From NCBI RefSeq assembly GCF_004570525.1, contig NZ_SPPZ01000009.1, positions 1 to 33,403 of the forward strand: a stretch of DNA of 33,403 nt, given 5' to 3'. The number at the start of each line of letters is the position of its first letter. The first letter of the stretch is position 1. Position numbers and translations under genes: made by a program. The stretch is from Streptococcus sp. WM07. GTDB taxonomy: Bacteria; Bacillota; Bacilli; Lactobacillales; Streptococcaceae. Positions 1 to 7,022 of this stretch are shown here, piece after piece. A model generated the notes under the pieces. It worked only from the letters and a program-made list of their open reading frames with translations. It made no database searches and was not told the origin of the DNA.

Positions 1-177
1 TACAATGCTATCTTGAGCCGCACTACCATATATGAAGACCTGCTTAAAATAAATTTTCGATAAAAAGAGGGGGTAGAGGTGCCCAACATATTTTCAACAA
101 CTTACCGCAATCGTAAGCAACGATTTGGTTTAAGAATGAACTTGATTGCTGGTATTATCAAATTTGAAAGGTTATAA
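1..177 (+). pseudogene. Decayed 3' end of an IS5-family transposase
   Basis: Reading frame 1 from base 1 gives a transposase-like tail interrupted by an in-frame TAA at 61-63. The part after position 82 ends with residues like TYRNRKQRFGLRMNLIAGI, then a TAA at 175-177. This matches the C-terminal signature of IS5-family (IS1381-like) transposases, which typically end in 'tYRNRrkRFGLRxnLIagIyN'. The 20 codons before the stop (starting YNAILSR) also look like the preceding part of such a protein. The window edge cuts the element, so its left part is unseen. The in-frame stop and the poor sequence around 64-81 show it is dead. Family assignment rests on motif recognition only. Confidence 0.62.
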
Positions 178-250
178 ACGTTTCGCAGGAAGTCTAATGA
201 AAAATTGCAATTGAAAACAAATTGTCTTTTTCTTCTATTTTCAGATTAGC

Positions 251-279
251 TTTACTTTTGAAGGGATAGTTGTTATAAT
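251..279 (+). promoter_or_regulatory. Promoter of the glycerol facilitator gene
   Basis: The -35 box is TTTACT (251-256) and the -10 box is TATAAT (274-279), with a 17-base spacer. The start codon lies 40 bases downstream, preceded by an AAAGGAGA ribosome binding site at about 302-309. Confidence 0.65.
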
Positions 280-319
280 CTTCAAGTATACTTAATTTGA
301 CAAAAGGAGATACAATACA

Positions 320-1165
320 ATGGATGTAACTTGGGGTGTTAAGTACCTTACTGAGTTTATTGCGACTGCTTTCCTATTGGTTTTAGGGAATGGTGCGGTT
401 GCTAACGTAGATTTGAAAGGAACCAAAGGAAATAGCTCTGGTTGGATTGTGATTGCCTTGGGATATGGTTTGGCGGTTATGATGCCAGCAATGATGTTCG
501 GAAACGTATCTGGTAACCACATCAACCCAGCCTTCACACTTGGTCTTGCGGTTAGTGGGCTTTTCCCTTGGGTTCATGTAGCACCATATATCTTGGCTCA
601 ATTGCTTGGAGCGATGTTTGGTCAATTGTTGGTGGTTGTGGCTTATAACCCTTACTTCAAGAAAACTACTAACCCAAATGCTGTTCTTGGATCTTTCTCA
701 ACCATTTCAGCATTGGATGATGGTACTAAAGAATCTCAGAAAGCTTCAATGCTTAATGGTTTTATCAATGAGTTTATTGGTTCTTTTGTCCTCTTCTTTG
801 GAGCGTTAGGCCTTACAAAGAACTTTTTTGGTGCAGAGCTTGTTGGTAAACTTGTCGATACTGGATTTGATCAAACTATGGCAGAAACCGCAGCAAGTCC
901 GTACACCGCGGGTAGCTTGGCTGTAGCTCACATTGCTATTGGTTTCCTTGTTATGGCTTTGGTTGCGTCTCTTGGAGGACCTACTGGTCCAGCCCTTAAC
1001 CCAGCGCGTGACTTAGGTCCACGTATCCTTCACTTCCTCTTGCCAACAAGTGTGCTTGGTGAAGCAAAGAAAGATTCTAAATGGTGGTATGCATGGGTAC
1101 CGGTTGCAGCGCCAATTTTGGCTTCTATTATTGCAGTTGCCGTGTTTAAAATGATTTACCTTTAG
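320..1165 (+). CDS. glpF: Glycerol uptake facilitator / aquaglyceroporin (MIP family)
   Basis: The 281-residue inner-membrane channel should let glycerol, and perhaps water, cross the membrane by facilitated diffusion. It has the two half-helix NPA motifs of the MIP family. The first is at residues 69-71 (HINPAFTLG) and the second at 227-229 (LNPARDLGPR). Aspartate 231 after NPAR is the residue that marks glycerol-conducting members rather than strict water channels. Six hydrophobic segments are readable. The start has an AAAGGAGA site 10 bases upstream and a strong promoter. The gene is alone in its transcription unit and ends in a terminator 11 bases after the stop; no glpK or glpO is nearby. 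In lactic acid bacteria such paralogues are called Gla or GlpF, and the exact substrate (glycerol, dihydroxyacetone, water) cannot be read from sequence. Confidence 0.92.
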   Translation: MDVTWGVKYLTEFIATAFLLVLGNGAVANVDLKGTKGNSSGWIVIALGYGLAVMMPAMMFGNVSGNHINPAFTLGLAVSGLFPWVHVAPYILAQLLGAMFGQLLVVVAYNPYFKKTTNPNAVLGSFSTISALDDGTKESQKASMLNGFINEFIGSFVLFFGALGLTKNFFGAELVGKLVDTGFDQTMAETAASPYTAGSLAVAHIAIGFLVMALVASLGGPTGPALNPARDLGPRILHFLLPTSVLGEAKKDSKWWYAWVPVAAPILASIIAVAVFKMIYL

Positions 1166-1176
1166 GATAGTTCATG

Positions 1177-1203
1177 AAGTCGAGATTTGTTCTCGACTTT
1201 TTT
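1177..1203 (+). terminator. Intrinsic terminator after glpF
   Basis: The arms AAGTCGAG (1177-1184) and CTCGACTT (1192-1199) pair perfectly around a 7-base loop, followed by a T-tract to 1203. It sits just after the glpF stop and separates glpF from cppA, so a cppA start upstream of it is unlikely. Confidence 0.85.
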
Positions 1204-1218
1204 CTTGCACATAATTAC

Positions 1219-1247
1219 TTGAGTTTTATCGATTTTTCTTTTAAAAT
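1219..1247 (+). promoter_or_regulatory. Promoter of the cppA-hydrolase operon
   Basis: TTGAGT (1219-1224) and TAAAAT (1242-1247) are separated by 17 bases. The site lies between the glpF terminator and the cppA ribosome binding site. Confidence 0.6.
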
Positions 1248-1272
1248 AACAAGAGTTATTGTGGAGGAAAAA

Positions 1273-2007
1273 ATGAGTAAAGATAGGCTTGTACCTGTAT
1301 TAAAAACAAATAATCGACGCTTGAATTTTGACTTTTATGTGGAACAAATTGGATTTACGGTTTTATTAGAAGATGCCGGTGTGGCTAGTTTAGGGGATGC
1401 GCAAAAAGCGCTTTGTTTGGAAATTGAAGAACTTCCAGCAAATCGGGCACTGCAGCCAAAAGGGAAGAAGAAGTTGGACCTCATGGTCTTTCGCGTGAAG
1501 TCTTCAGAGACAGTAGAAGCAGCCTTAGCACGTGGCTTGAAATTTGATGAACTCTATCAAGGTCCCAAGGGCTGGGCTTATTTGGCGATATCTCCAGAAG
1601 GAGATCGAATTTTGGTACATGCCGAGGAATCCTTTGCGGATCTGAAATTGGTAGAGCAGGTAAACTATCCAGAAACATTCCAAGCGGGACCAGCAAAATT
1701 GGACCAGGTAGAATTGGAAGAGTTGCATTTCCATGTTTCTAACAAAGAGAAATCTGAGACCTTTTATCAACGTCTAAGTTGGCCGACTTCTTTGATTTTT
1801 ACTGAAGCTGAGAGTGACTATTTGTCGGTAGCTGCGGGGCAAACTTGGGATTTGTTCCAGTTGCGTCTTTTCCAAGCTGATTGGAATTTGGAAGAGCTTC
1901 AAACTAGCCTCACTGATCAGGAAATCTTTGTTCCCAAACGAGGCAATTTCTTATTGGCAGAGGATCCTCACAACCATTTAGAATGGTGGATACAAGAACA
2001 TGCATAA
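1273..2007 (+). CDS. cppA: CppA family protein (glyoxalase-fold, annotated C3-degrading proteinase)
   Basis: The 244-residue protein resembles streptococcal CppA, named in pneumococcus for degradation of human complement C3. Visible family traits are the early 'KTNNRRLNFDFY' stretch, the 'GKKKLDLMVFRVKS' strand and the conserved 'LAISPEGDRILVHAEE' end of the first half. The layout fits two vicinal-oxygen-chelate (glyoxalase-like) halves, N-terminal about 1-120 and C-terminal about 135-240. I see no protease motif, so true proteolysis is doubtful. I chose ATG 1273 (MSKDRLV) because GGAGG lies directly upstream. The longer frame from 1174 would run through the glpF terminator and this gene's own promoter. 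The stop overlaps the next start by 8 bases, so the two genes are probably translationally coupled. No signal peptide is present, so a secreted role would need non-classical export. Confidence 0.72.
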   Translation: MSKDRLVPVLKTNNRRLNFDFYVEQIGFTVLLEDAGVASLGDAQKALCLEIEELPANRALQPKGKKKLDLMVFRVKSSETVEAALARGLKFDELYQGPKGWAYLAISPEGDRILVHAEESFADLKLVEQVNYPETFQAGPAKLDQVELEELHFHVSNKEKSETFYQRLSWPTSLIFTEAESDYLSVAAGQTWDLFQLRLFQADWNLEELQTSLTDQEIFVPKRGNFLLAEDPHNHLEWWIQEHA

Positions 2008-2932
2008 AGCGCTAAGAGACAAAATTCAAGAGCATTTAAATACGCAGGTTTATCCCGGAGCTAGTTTAGCTCTTTATCGTCAGGGGCAGTGGCAAGAATA
2101 TTATTTTGGATGGTCTGATCCAGAATTGGGATTTGAAACAATACCGGATTTAATTTATGACCTAGCTAGTGTCAGTAAGGTTCTGGTCGTTGGAACCCTA
2201 GTACTTCAAGTACTTAAAGAAGGACTCTTGGAGTTGGAAGATTCTATCCAAGAACTACTCCCTCGATTTCGTCACTCCCATTTGCGAGTGGTAGATCTTC
2301 TAACCCATACTTCGGGCTTAGACCCCTATATTCCGAACCGTGATGCTTTAAATCGAGAAGAGCTAACCAAAGCAATGCTCCAATTAGATTTGCGCTCAGA
2401 TACTTCTTATCTTTATTCTGATGTGAATTATATCTTACTGGGCTTTTACTTGGAGGCACTTTTGGGGAAAAGTTTAGAAGAATTGCTCTCTGCACGAGTC
2501 TGTGCTCCATTTAAGCTCTTAAAGACCACCTATGGACCTCGAGCAGGCGCGGTTCCCACAGTTCAAGGAAATCATACTGGGCAAGTCCATGATCCTAAGG
2601 CTCAAGTCCTGGGACCGCATACGGGTAGTGCAGGAATTTTTTCAACTATATCTGATTTAAAAAAATATCTAGAAAACCAACTTCTAGAACCCAGCATCTA
2701 CTTAGATCAAATCCATGGGTCCGATCCCGCCAATCCAAGAAGTCTAGCCTGGCGTCGCGAGGGGGATTGGCTAGACCACACAGGTTATACAGGTACTTTC
2801 TTGCTTTTTAATCGAAAAAAACAAGAAGCGGCTATCTTCCTTTCCAATCGGACCTATTGGAAAGACCAACGGGCCCAATGGATTGAAGACAGAAATGAAC
2901 TGATGGATTTGATTCGGCAAGGAAAATTTTAA
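2000..2932 (+). CDS. Serine hydrolase, beta-lactamase (class C-like) family
   Basis: The 310-residue protein has the fold-defining motifs of the penicillin-binding protein / class C beta-lactamase superfamily. These are the nucleophile motif S57-V-S-K60, the second-motif tyrosine in YSDVNY (139-144), the LLTHTSGL stretch (101-108), and an HTG triad (260-262) replacing KTG. HTG in place of KTG is common in the esterase/peptidase branch (EstB and FmtA-like) and argues against a true beta-lactamase. There is no signal peptide or membrane helix, so it is probably cytoplasmic; its substrate cannot be inferred. The start at 2000 overlaps the cppA stop by 8 bases. A terminator follows at 2944. I recall a similar cppA-hydrolase pairing in other streptococci, which supports a shared but unknown role. 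Confidence 0.8.
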   Translation: MHKALRDKIQEHLNTQVYPGASLALYRQGQWQEYYFGWSDPELGFETIPDLIYDLASVSKVLVVGTLVLQVLKEGLLELEDSIQELLPRFRHSHLRVVDLLTHTSGLDPYIPNRDALNREELTKAMLQLDLRSDTSYLYSDVNYILLGFYLEALLGKSLEELLSARVCAPFKLLKTTYGPRAGAVPTVQGNHTGQVHDPKAQVLGPHTGSAGIFSTISDLKKYLENQLLEPSIYLDQIHGSDPANPRSLAWRREGDWLDHTGYTGTFLLFNRKKQEAAIFLSNRTYWKDQRAQWIEDRNELMDLIRQGKF

Positions 2933-2943
2933 AATAGATGAAG

Positions 2944-2969
2944 AAAGCGGTGGTGATTGGCCGCTTTTT
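2944..2969 (+). terminator. Intrinsic terminator after the cppA-hydrolase operon
   Basis: AAAGCGG (2944-2950) pairs with CCGCTTT (2961-2967) around a 10-base loop, followed by more T residues. It starts 11 bases after the hydrolase stop. Confidence 0.72.
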
Positions 2970-3236
2970 GAGTACAAACTAGGAATGGAGCCTTAGACAG
3001 TTAGGGGTACGGCAAAGTGAACTGATAACGGTTAATACTCTTTTCATTTCAAAATCTGACATTGTAAAGGTTCCTCATTGATTCTTTTGATTAGGTGCCT
3101 TGCACGCTTCTTCCATAATATTCAACAGCTCTCCCAGATCTGTTGAACTACGATTGTTGCTTGTCCTCGTCATTTTTTCGAAAATCTAGGATGAGTATTC
3201 TGATTTTGAAGAGTATCAGATATTTTGGGGCAATAC
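2970..3236 (-). other. Gene-free gap with two tiny degenerate minus-strand frames
   Basis: No convincing gene lies here. On the minus strand two short open frames follow one another. One runs 3173-3075 (32 residues, beginning MTRTSNNRSS) and the other 3062-2979 (27 residues, beginning MSDFEMKRV). Neither has a good ribosome binding site, and I recognise neither product. Within the first is an 8-base inverted repeat, TTCAACAG (3121-3128) with CTGTTGAA (3140-3147), which has no T-tract and so is not a classic terminator. The stretch may be a worn chromosomal repeat or gene remnant. Confidence 0.35.
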
Positions 3237-3266
3237 AAAACCCCAGCTGAATTTATCCAGCTGGGG
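3236..3266 (-). terminator. Intrinsic terminator of pflB
   Basis: CCCCAGCTG (3241-3249) and CAGCTGGGG (3258-3266) form a perfect 9-base stem with an 8-base loop. Read on the minus strand it is followed by TTTTG, nine bases past the pflB stop. Confidence 0.85.
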
Positions 3267-3275
3267 GGAGGGATG

Positions 3276-5594
3276 TTAAGCCAAGGCGTCGTCCATAGAA
3301 AGAACTTCGTGGAAGACCCGTTGAGTTAATTCTGTTTTTTGCTCAGGTGTGAGATATTTGGTATTAACACAGTAACCAGAGATCCGGACGATGACATCTT
3401 CACCAGCCATAATCTTGTCATAGACATCAGAGAGGTCCATAACGTTCAAGTTTACGTGTTGACCACCGTTTTCGAAGTAAGCATCAAGGATGGTTACCAA
3501 GTTGTCTACTTGTTCATCACGAGTTTTACCAAGAGCACGTGGAGATACTTGGGTTGTGAGGGAGATACCGTCATTTGCGTGTGCAAATTCAAGTTTTGCC
3601 AAGGAGTTCAAGTTTTGGAGCCAGCCACCTTTTGATTTAGGGGATGGGTTGGCTCCTGGAGAGAAGAACTCAAGTTCACTTGTATTCACAGTACCATCTT
3701 CGTTGAGGAAGACTCCACGGTGAACTGGTGAGTGACCAGTTTGTTTAGAGTAAGCAACGTTGGAAGTGATGGTTAGTAGGGATACTGTAGCTTCCGCATT
3801 CTTGTAAAGTTTGTGACTTGCAAGACGACTATGGAAGGCTTCTAGGAGCCATTCTGCGATGGAGTCTACACGGTCATCATCTTCTCCGTAACGTGGGTAG
3901 TCACCGATAGTTTCGTAATCGTAGATGTAGCCATCTTCGTCACGAATTGGTTTAACAGTAGCATATTTAATAGCTGATAGAGAGTCAACTGTATTAGCAA
4001 ATCCACAGATACCGAATCCCATGTTAGCTCCTTGGTGGGTTGGGAGGAAGGCCATTTGGGCTGCTTCATAGTTGTATTTATCAGTCATGTAGTGGATAAT
4101 ATTAAGAGCGTCTACATAAGTATCTGTGAGCCAGTCAAGTGATTCTTCAAAGTTAGCTTTAACTTTGTCAAAGTCAAGGACTTCATCACGGATTGGTTCA
4201 ACATCAAAGACTTTGTAGTCTTTGTGAACATCATCGTATCCACCGTTAAGTCCAGTAAGAAGCGCCTTCAAGACGTTTACACGCGCTCCAAAGTATTGAA
4301 TGTTGTGGCTTTGGTTTTCGTTTTCTGGATCCAAAGGTGATACACAACAAGAGATACAGCTCATTTCACCGTAGCCTTCTTTAGCCATAGTTGTAACTCC
4401 TTCGTACTGAATAGAAGAGTGTTTATGGCTCATATCCATACAGTAACGACGGAAAGCGTATGGCAATTTGTCTGTCCAAAGAACAGTCAAGTTTGGTTCT
4501 GGGGAGTTACCAATGTTGTCCAAAGTGTTCAAGAAACGATAGTCCATTTTTGTAACACGGTGACGTCCATCAGCACCCATACCAGCCATGGATGTAGTGA
4601 TGAAGGTTGGGTCTCCAGAGTAAAGTTGATCGTAAGCTTTTGTACGAGCGAATTTAACGGTACGGAGTTTTAAGACGAAGTCATCAACAAATTCTTGGAT
4701 CTCTGACTCAGTGTAAGTACCACGCGCCAAGTCACGTTCTGCATAGATATCCAAAACGATTGGGACACGGCCGAGGGAAGTAGCGGCACCGTTAATCACG
4801 CGAGCTGCTGCCATGAAGGCAATGTTGGTCCATTGGATGGCTTCTTTGGTGTCCATTGCTGGGCGACGAACATCAACACCATACAAATCACCAAGAGCAA
4901 CAACTTCTTTCAAAGCTTGGTACTGAAGGTTGACTTCTTCACGAAGACGGATTGTTTCTTCATCAATTTCTGTCAAGGCATTCCAGTCATCCACTTTTTC
5001 AGCCATCAGGAAGTCAGCTCCGTAGAGGGCTAGACGAGCATAGACTCCGATAATCCGTCCACGAGAGTAAGCATCTGGAAGACCAGTAACGGTGTGCGCG
5101 TGACGGGCACGGCGGATGTTGGTCGTGTATGCACGGAAGATACCGTCGTTTACGGTTGTTGCATATTTTGTGAAGATTTCATGCAAGTGTGGATCTGCCT
5201 CATAACCGTTCTCACGAAGAGTGGTTTCTGCCATGCGGATTCCCCCCTTAGGCATGAAGCTAAGACGGAAGAGCTCAGAGTTTTGCAAACCAAAGATTAA
5301 TTCGTTATCTTTGTCAATATAACCTGCAGGAATATCTGCGATTGAAGCAACACGATCTGTATCCATTGGGAAGCGCGTTGCTTCATAACTAGCCTTTGTC
5401 TCCTCAATAATTTTCTTAATGTGAAGGGAACGTTCGGTTGGTCCTGCTAGGAAACTTTCATCTCCATCATAAGGAGTGTAGTTGGCTTGCACAAAGCGGG
5501 ATACGCTGACTTTCTCCTTCCAGTCAGTTCCTTTAAAGCCTTCCCAGGCTTGTTCATAAATATCTTGAGTGTCAACGGTTGTTTTAACGACCAT
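3276..5594 (-). CDS. pflB: Formate C-acetyltransferase (pyruvate formate-lyase)
   Basis: The 772-residue glycyl-radical enzyme converts pyruvate and CoA to formate and acetyl-CoA under anaerobic, sugar-limited mixed-acid fermentation. The adjacent catalytic cysteines are C416-C417 in ISCCVSP. The radical glycine is G740 in [12 protein letters not shown], close to the C terminus as the family requires. Length and both motifs are intact, so it should be active once a separate activase (PflA, not in this window) installs the radical. The ATG at 5594 has a GAGG site about 10 bases upstream. The gene is monocistronic, with its own promoter, a cre-like site and a terminator. The neighbours dinB and recD2 are functionally unrelated. 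Confidence 0.97.
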   Translation of the reverse strand: MVVKTTVDTQDIYEQAWEGFKGTDWKEKVSVSRFVQANYTPYDGDESFLAGPTERSLHIKKIIEETKASYEATRFPMDTDRVASIADIPAGYIDKDNELIFGLQNSELFRLSFMPKGGIRMAETTLRENGYEADPHLHEIFTKYATTVNDGIFRAYTTNIRRARHAHTVTGLPDAYSRGRIIGVYARLALYGADFLMAEKVDDWNALTEIDEETIRLREEVNLQYQALKEVVALGDLYGVDVRRPAMDTKEAIQWTNIAFMAAARVINGAATSLGRVPIVLDIYAERDLARGTYTESEIQEFVDDFVLKLRTVKFARTKAYDQLYSGDPTFITTSMAGMGADGRHRVTKMDYRFLNTLDNIGNSPEPNLTVLWTDKLPYAFRRYCMDMSHKHSSIQYEGVTTMAKEGYGEMSCISCCVSPLDPENENQSHNIQYFGARVNVLKALLTGLNGGYDDVHKDYKVFDVEPIRDEVLDFDKVKANFEESLDWLTDTYVDALNIIHYMTDKYNYEAAQMAFLPTHQGANMGFGICGFANTVDSLSAIKYATVKPIRDEDGYIYDYETIGDYPRYGEDDDRVDSIAEWLLEAFHSRLASHKLYKNAEATVSLLTITSNVAYSKQTGHSPVHRGVFLNEDGTVNTSELEFFSPGANPSPKSKGGWLQNLNSLAKLEFAHANDGISLTTQVSPRALGKTRDEQVDNLVTILDAYFENGGQHVNLNVMDLSDVYDKIMAGEDVIVRISGYCVNTKYLTPEQKTELTQRVFHEVLSMDDALA

Positions 5595-5730
5595 CTAGGG
5601 TACCTCATTTTCTTTCTAGTCTTGCGACGCATAGAAAAATCAACCGATTTACCAATATTCTTGTAGGACAAGCTCTTTGTTGCTCGATCGATTTTTCAGG
5701 CAGTCCGAGAACTGTTATAATTACAATTAG

Positions 5731-5759
5731 ATTATAACACAAAGTAATCGTTTTCAAAA
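5731..5759 (-). promoter_or_regulatory. pflB promoter overlapped by a CcpA cre site
   Basis: On the minus strand the -35 is TTTTGA (rc of 5754-5759) and the -10 is TATAAT (rc of 5731-5736), spaced by 17 bases. A cre-like sequence TGAAAACGATTACT (rc of 5743-5756) fits the consensus TGWAANCGNTNWCA at all but the last base. It overlaps the -35 and spacer, a position expected to give carbon catabolite repression by CcpA. Control by CcpA is known for pfl genes in lactic acid bacteria; here it is inferred from the site. Confidence 0.68.
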
Positions 5760-5861
5760 TCAAAAAAGCGATTTGTAAGGGTTTTCTGATGTAATACAGT
5801 TTTGCTTAAAAAGAAAATTTGTATTAGTTCTGTCCTAACTTACGAAAGGAGGTTAAGGGTT

Positions 5862-6992
5862 ATGCTCATTTTTCCACTGCTGGATGACCAGTCCCGCAAA
5901 ATTATTCATATAGATATGGATGCCTTTTTCGCCGCTGTTGAAGAAAGGGACAATCCAGCCCTAAGGGGGAAGCCTGTTGTGATCGCTCGCGATCCTCGGA
6001 TTACGGGTGGAAGAGGAGTTGTCTCGACCGCTAATTATGAGGCCAGACGTTTTGGTATTCACTCAGCCATGAGTGCCAAGGAAGCTTATCAACTTTGCCC
6101 CCAAGCAATCTTCATTCAAGGAAATTACGCAAAATATCGAGAAATCGGTCAGCAGGTACGAGAGATTTTTTGCCGCTATACGGATTTGATTGAGCCTATG
6201 AGTATTGATGAGGCCTACTTGGATGTGACGGTCAATAAGATTGGGTCGTCGTCAGCTGTTAAAGTGGCACGCTTGATTCAAGAGGACATTTGGAAGGAGT
6301 TGAAATTGACTTGTTCGGCCGGTGTCTCTTACAACAAATTTCTGGCTAAGTTAGCCAGTGATTATCAAAAGCCGCGTGGCTTAACGGTGGTCAAGCCAGG
6401 TGAAGCCTTGGATTTTTTGGCTCCCTTAGCTATTGAAAAATTTCATGGGGTGGGGAAAAAGAGTGCAGAGCGTCTTCGACAAATGGGAGTGAAAACAGGT
6501 GCCGACCTTCTGGAGATATCTGAAATACAGCTGATTGATCGCTTCGGTCGCTTTGGTTACGATCTCTACCGTCGGGCTAGAGGAATCCATAATGGCCCCG
6601 TCAAACCGAATCGGATTCGTAAATCTTATGGAAAAGAAAAAACTTACAGTAAGTTCTTGCGGCAAGAGGCTGATGTTCGTCAGGAGTTACAAAGCTTGGC
6701 ACGAAATTTAGCAGCTAGCTTGGAGCGCGAAGATATTCAAGGCAAGACCGTTGTCCTTAAAATTCGTTGGGAGGACTTTGAGACCGTGACCAAGCGTGTC
6801 TCCCTAGACCATCCAATCTCTAAAGAAGAAGAACTTCTAGCTGCTGCCTTGGAACTCTATGATTCCATTGAACAAAATCAGGCGTCTATCCGTCTCCTGG
6901 GGATAACTCTGACCAACCTAGGGAAAGAACAAGAAGAAGATTTATTGATCAATAATCAAGAAGAAACCGCCACAAATAGGGATTCCTTGTAA
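5862..6992 (+). CDS. dinB: DNA polymerase IV (Y-family translesion polymerase)
   Basis: The 376-residue DinB-type polymerase performs error-prone synthesis past damaged bases. The palm carboxylates are visible: D18 in [12 protein letters not shown], and D116-E117 in the [10 protein letters not shown] signature. The steric 'FF' after the first aspartate is typical of DinB. A helix-hairpin-helix thumb ([12 protein letters not shown], about 185-200) and a C-terminal little-finger domain follow. I chose ATG 5862 because AAAGGAGG lies at the right distance. The frame extends to an ATG at 5802, but that start has no binding site and adds 20 atypical residues. The C-terminal codons form one arm of a long hairpin shared with the convergent recD2. 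No obvious LexA/HdiR-type operator is seen upstream. Confidence 0.95.
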   Translation: MLIFPLLDDQSRKIIHIDMDAFFAAVEERDNPALRGKPVVIARDPRITGGRGVVSTANYEARRFGIHSAMSAKEAYQLCPQAIFIQGNYAKYREIGQQVREIFCRYTDLIEPMSIDEAYLDVTVNKIGSSSAVKVARLIQEDIWKELKLTCSAGVSYNKFLAKLASDYQKPRGLTVVKPGEALDFLAPLAIEKFHGVGKKSAERLRQMGVKTGADLLEISEIQLIDRFGRFGYDLYRRARGIHNGPVKPNRIRKSYGKEKTYSKFLRQEADVRQELQSLARNLAASLEREDIQGKTVVLKIRWEDFETVTKRVSLDHPISKEEELLAAALELYDSIEQNQASIRLLGITLTNLGKEQEEDLLINNQEETATNRDSL

Positions 6993-7022
6993 CTCAGAGG
7001 AGTCCCTATGTTGTAGCGGTTT
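6964..7022. terminator. Long hairpin shared by the convergent 3' ends of dinB and recD2
   Basis: An imperfect inverted repeat of about 24 bases per arm joins 6964-6986 with 6999-7022 around a 12-base loop. It has one bulge and two mismatches or wobbles: AAACCGC pairs with GCGGTTT at the base and TAGGGATTCC with GGAGTCCCTA near the loop. The arms lie inside the last codons of both genes. T-rich tracts follow weakly on each side (GGTTTTAG on plus, GGTTTCTTCTTG on minus), so it probably acts as a bidirectional terminator. Confidence 0.62.

Noticed and set aside
1174-1272. Longer N terminus for CppA
   Set aside because: It runs through the glpF terminator and the cppA promoter; ATG 1273 has a GGAGG site.
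3339-5300. Several plus-strand frames within pflB
   Set aside because: Antisense shadows of a fully conserved enzyme; low-complexity composition and no start signals.
5802-5861. Upstream ATG for DinB
   Set aside because: No ribosome binding site; ATG 5862 follows AAAGGAGG.
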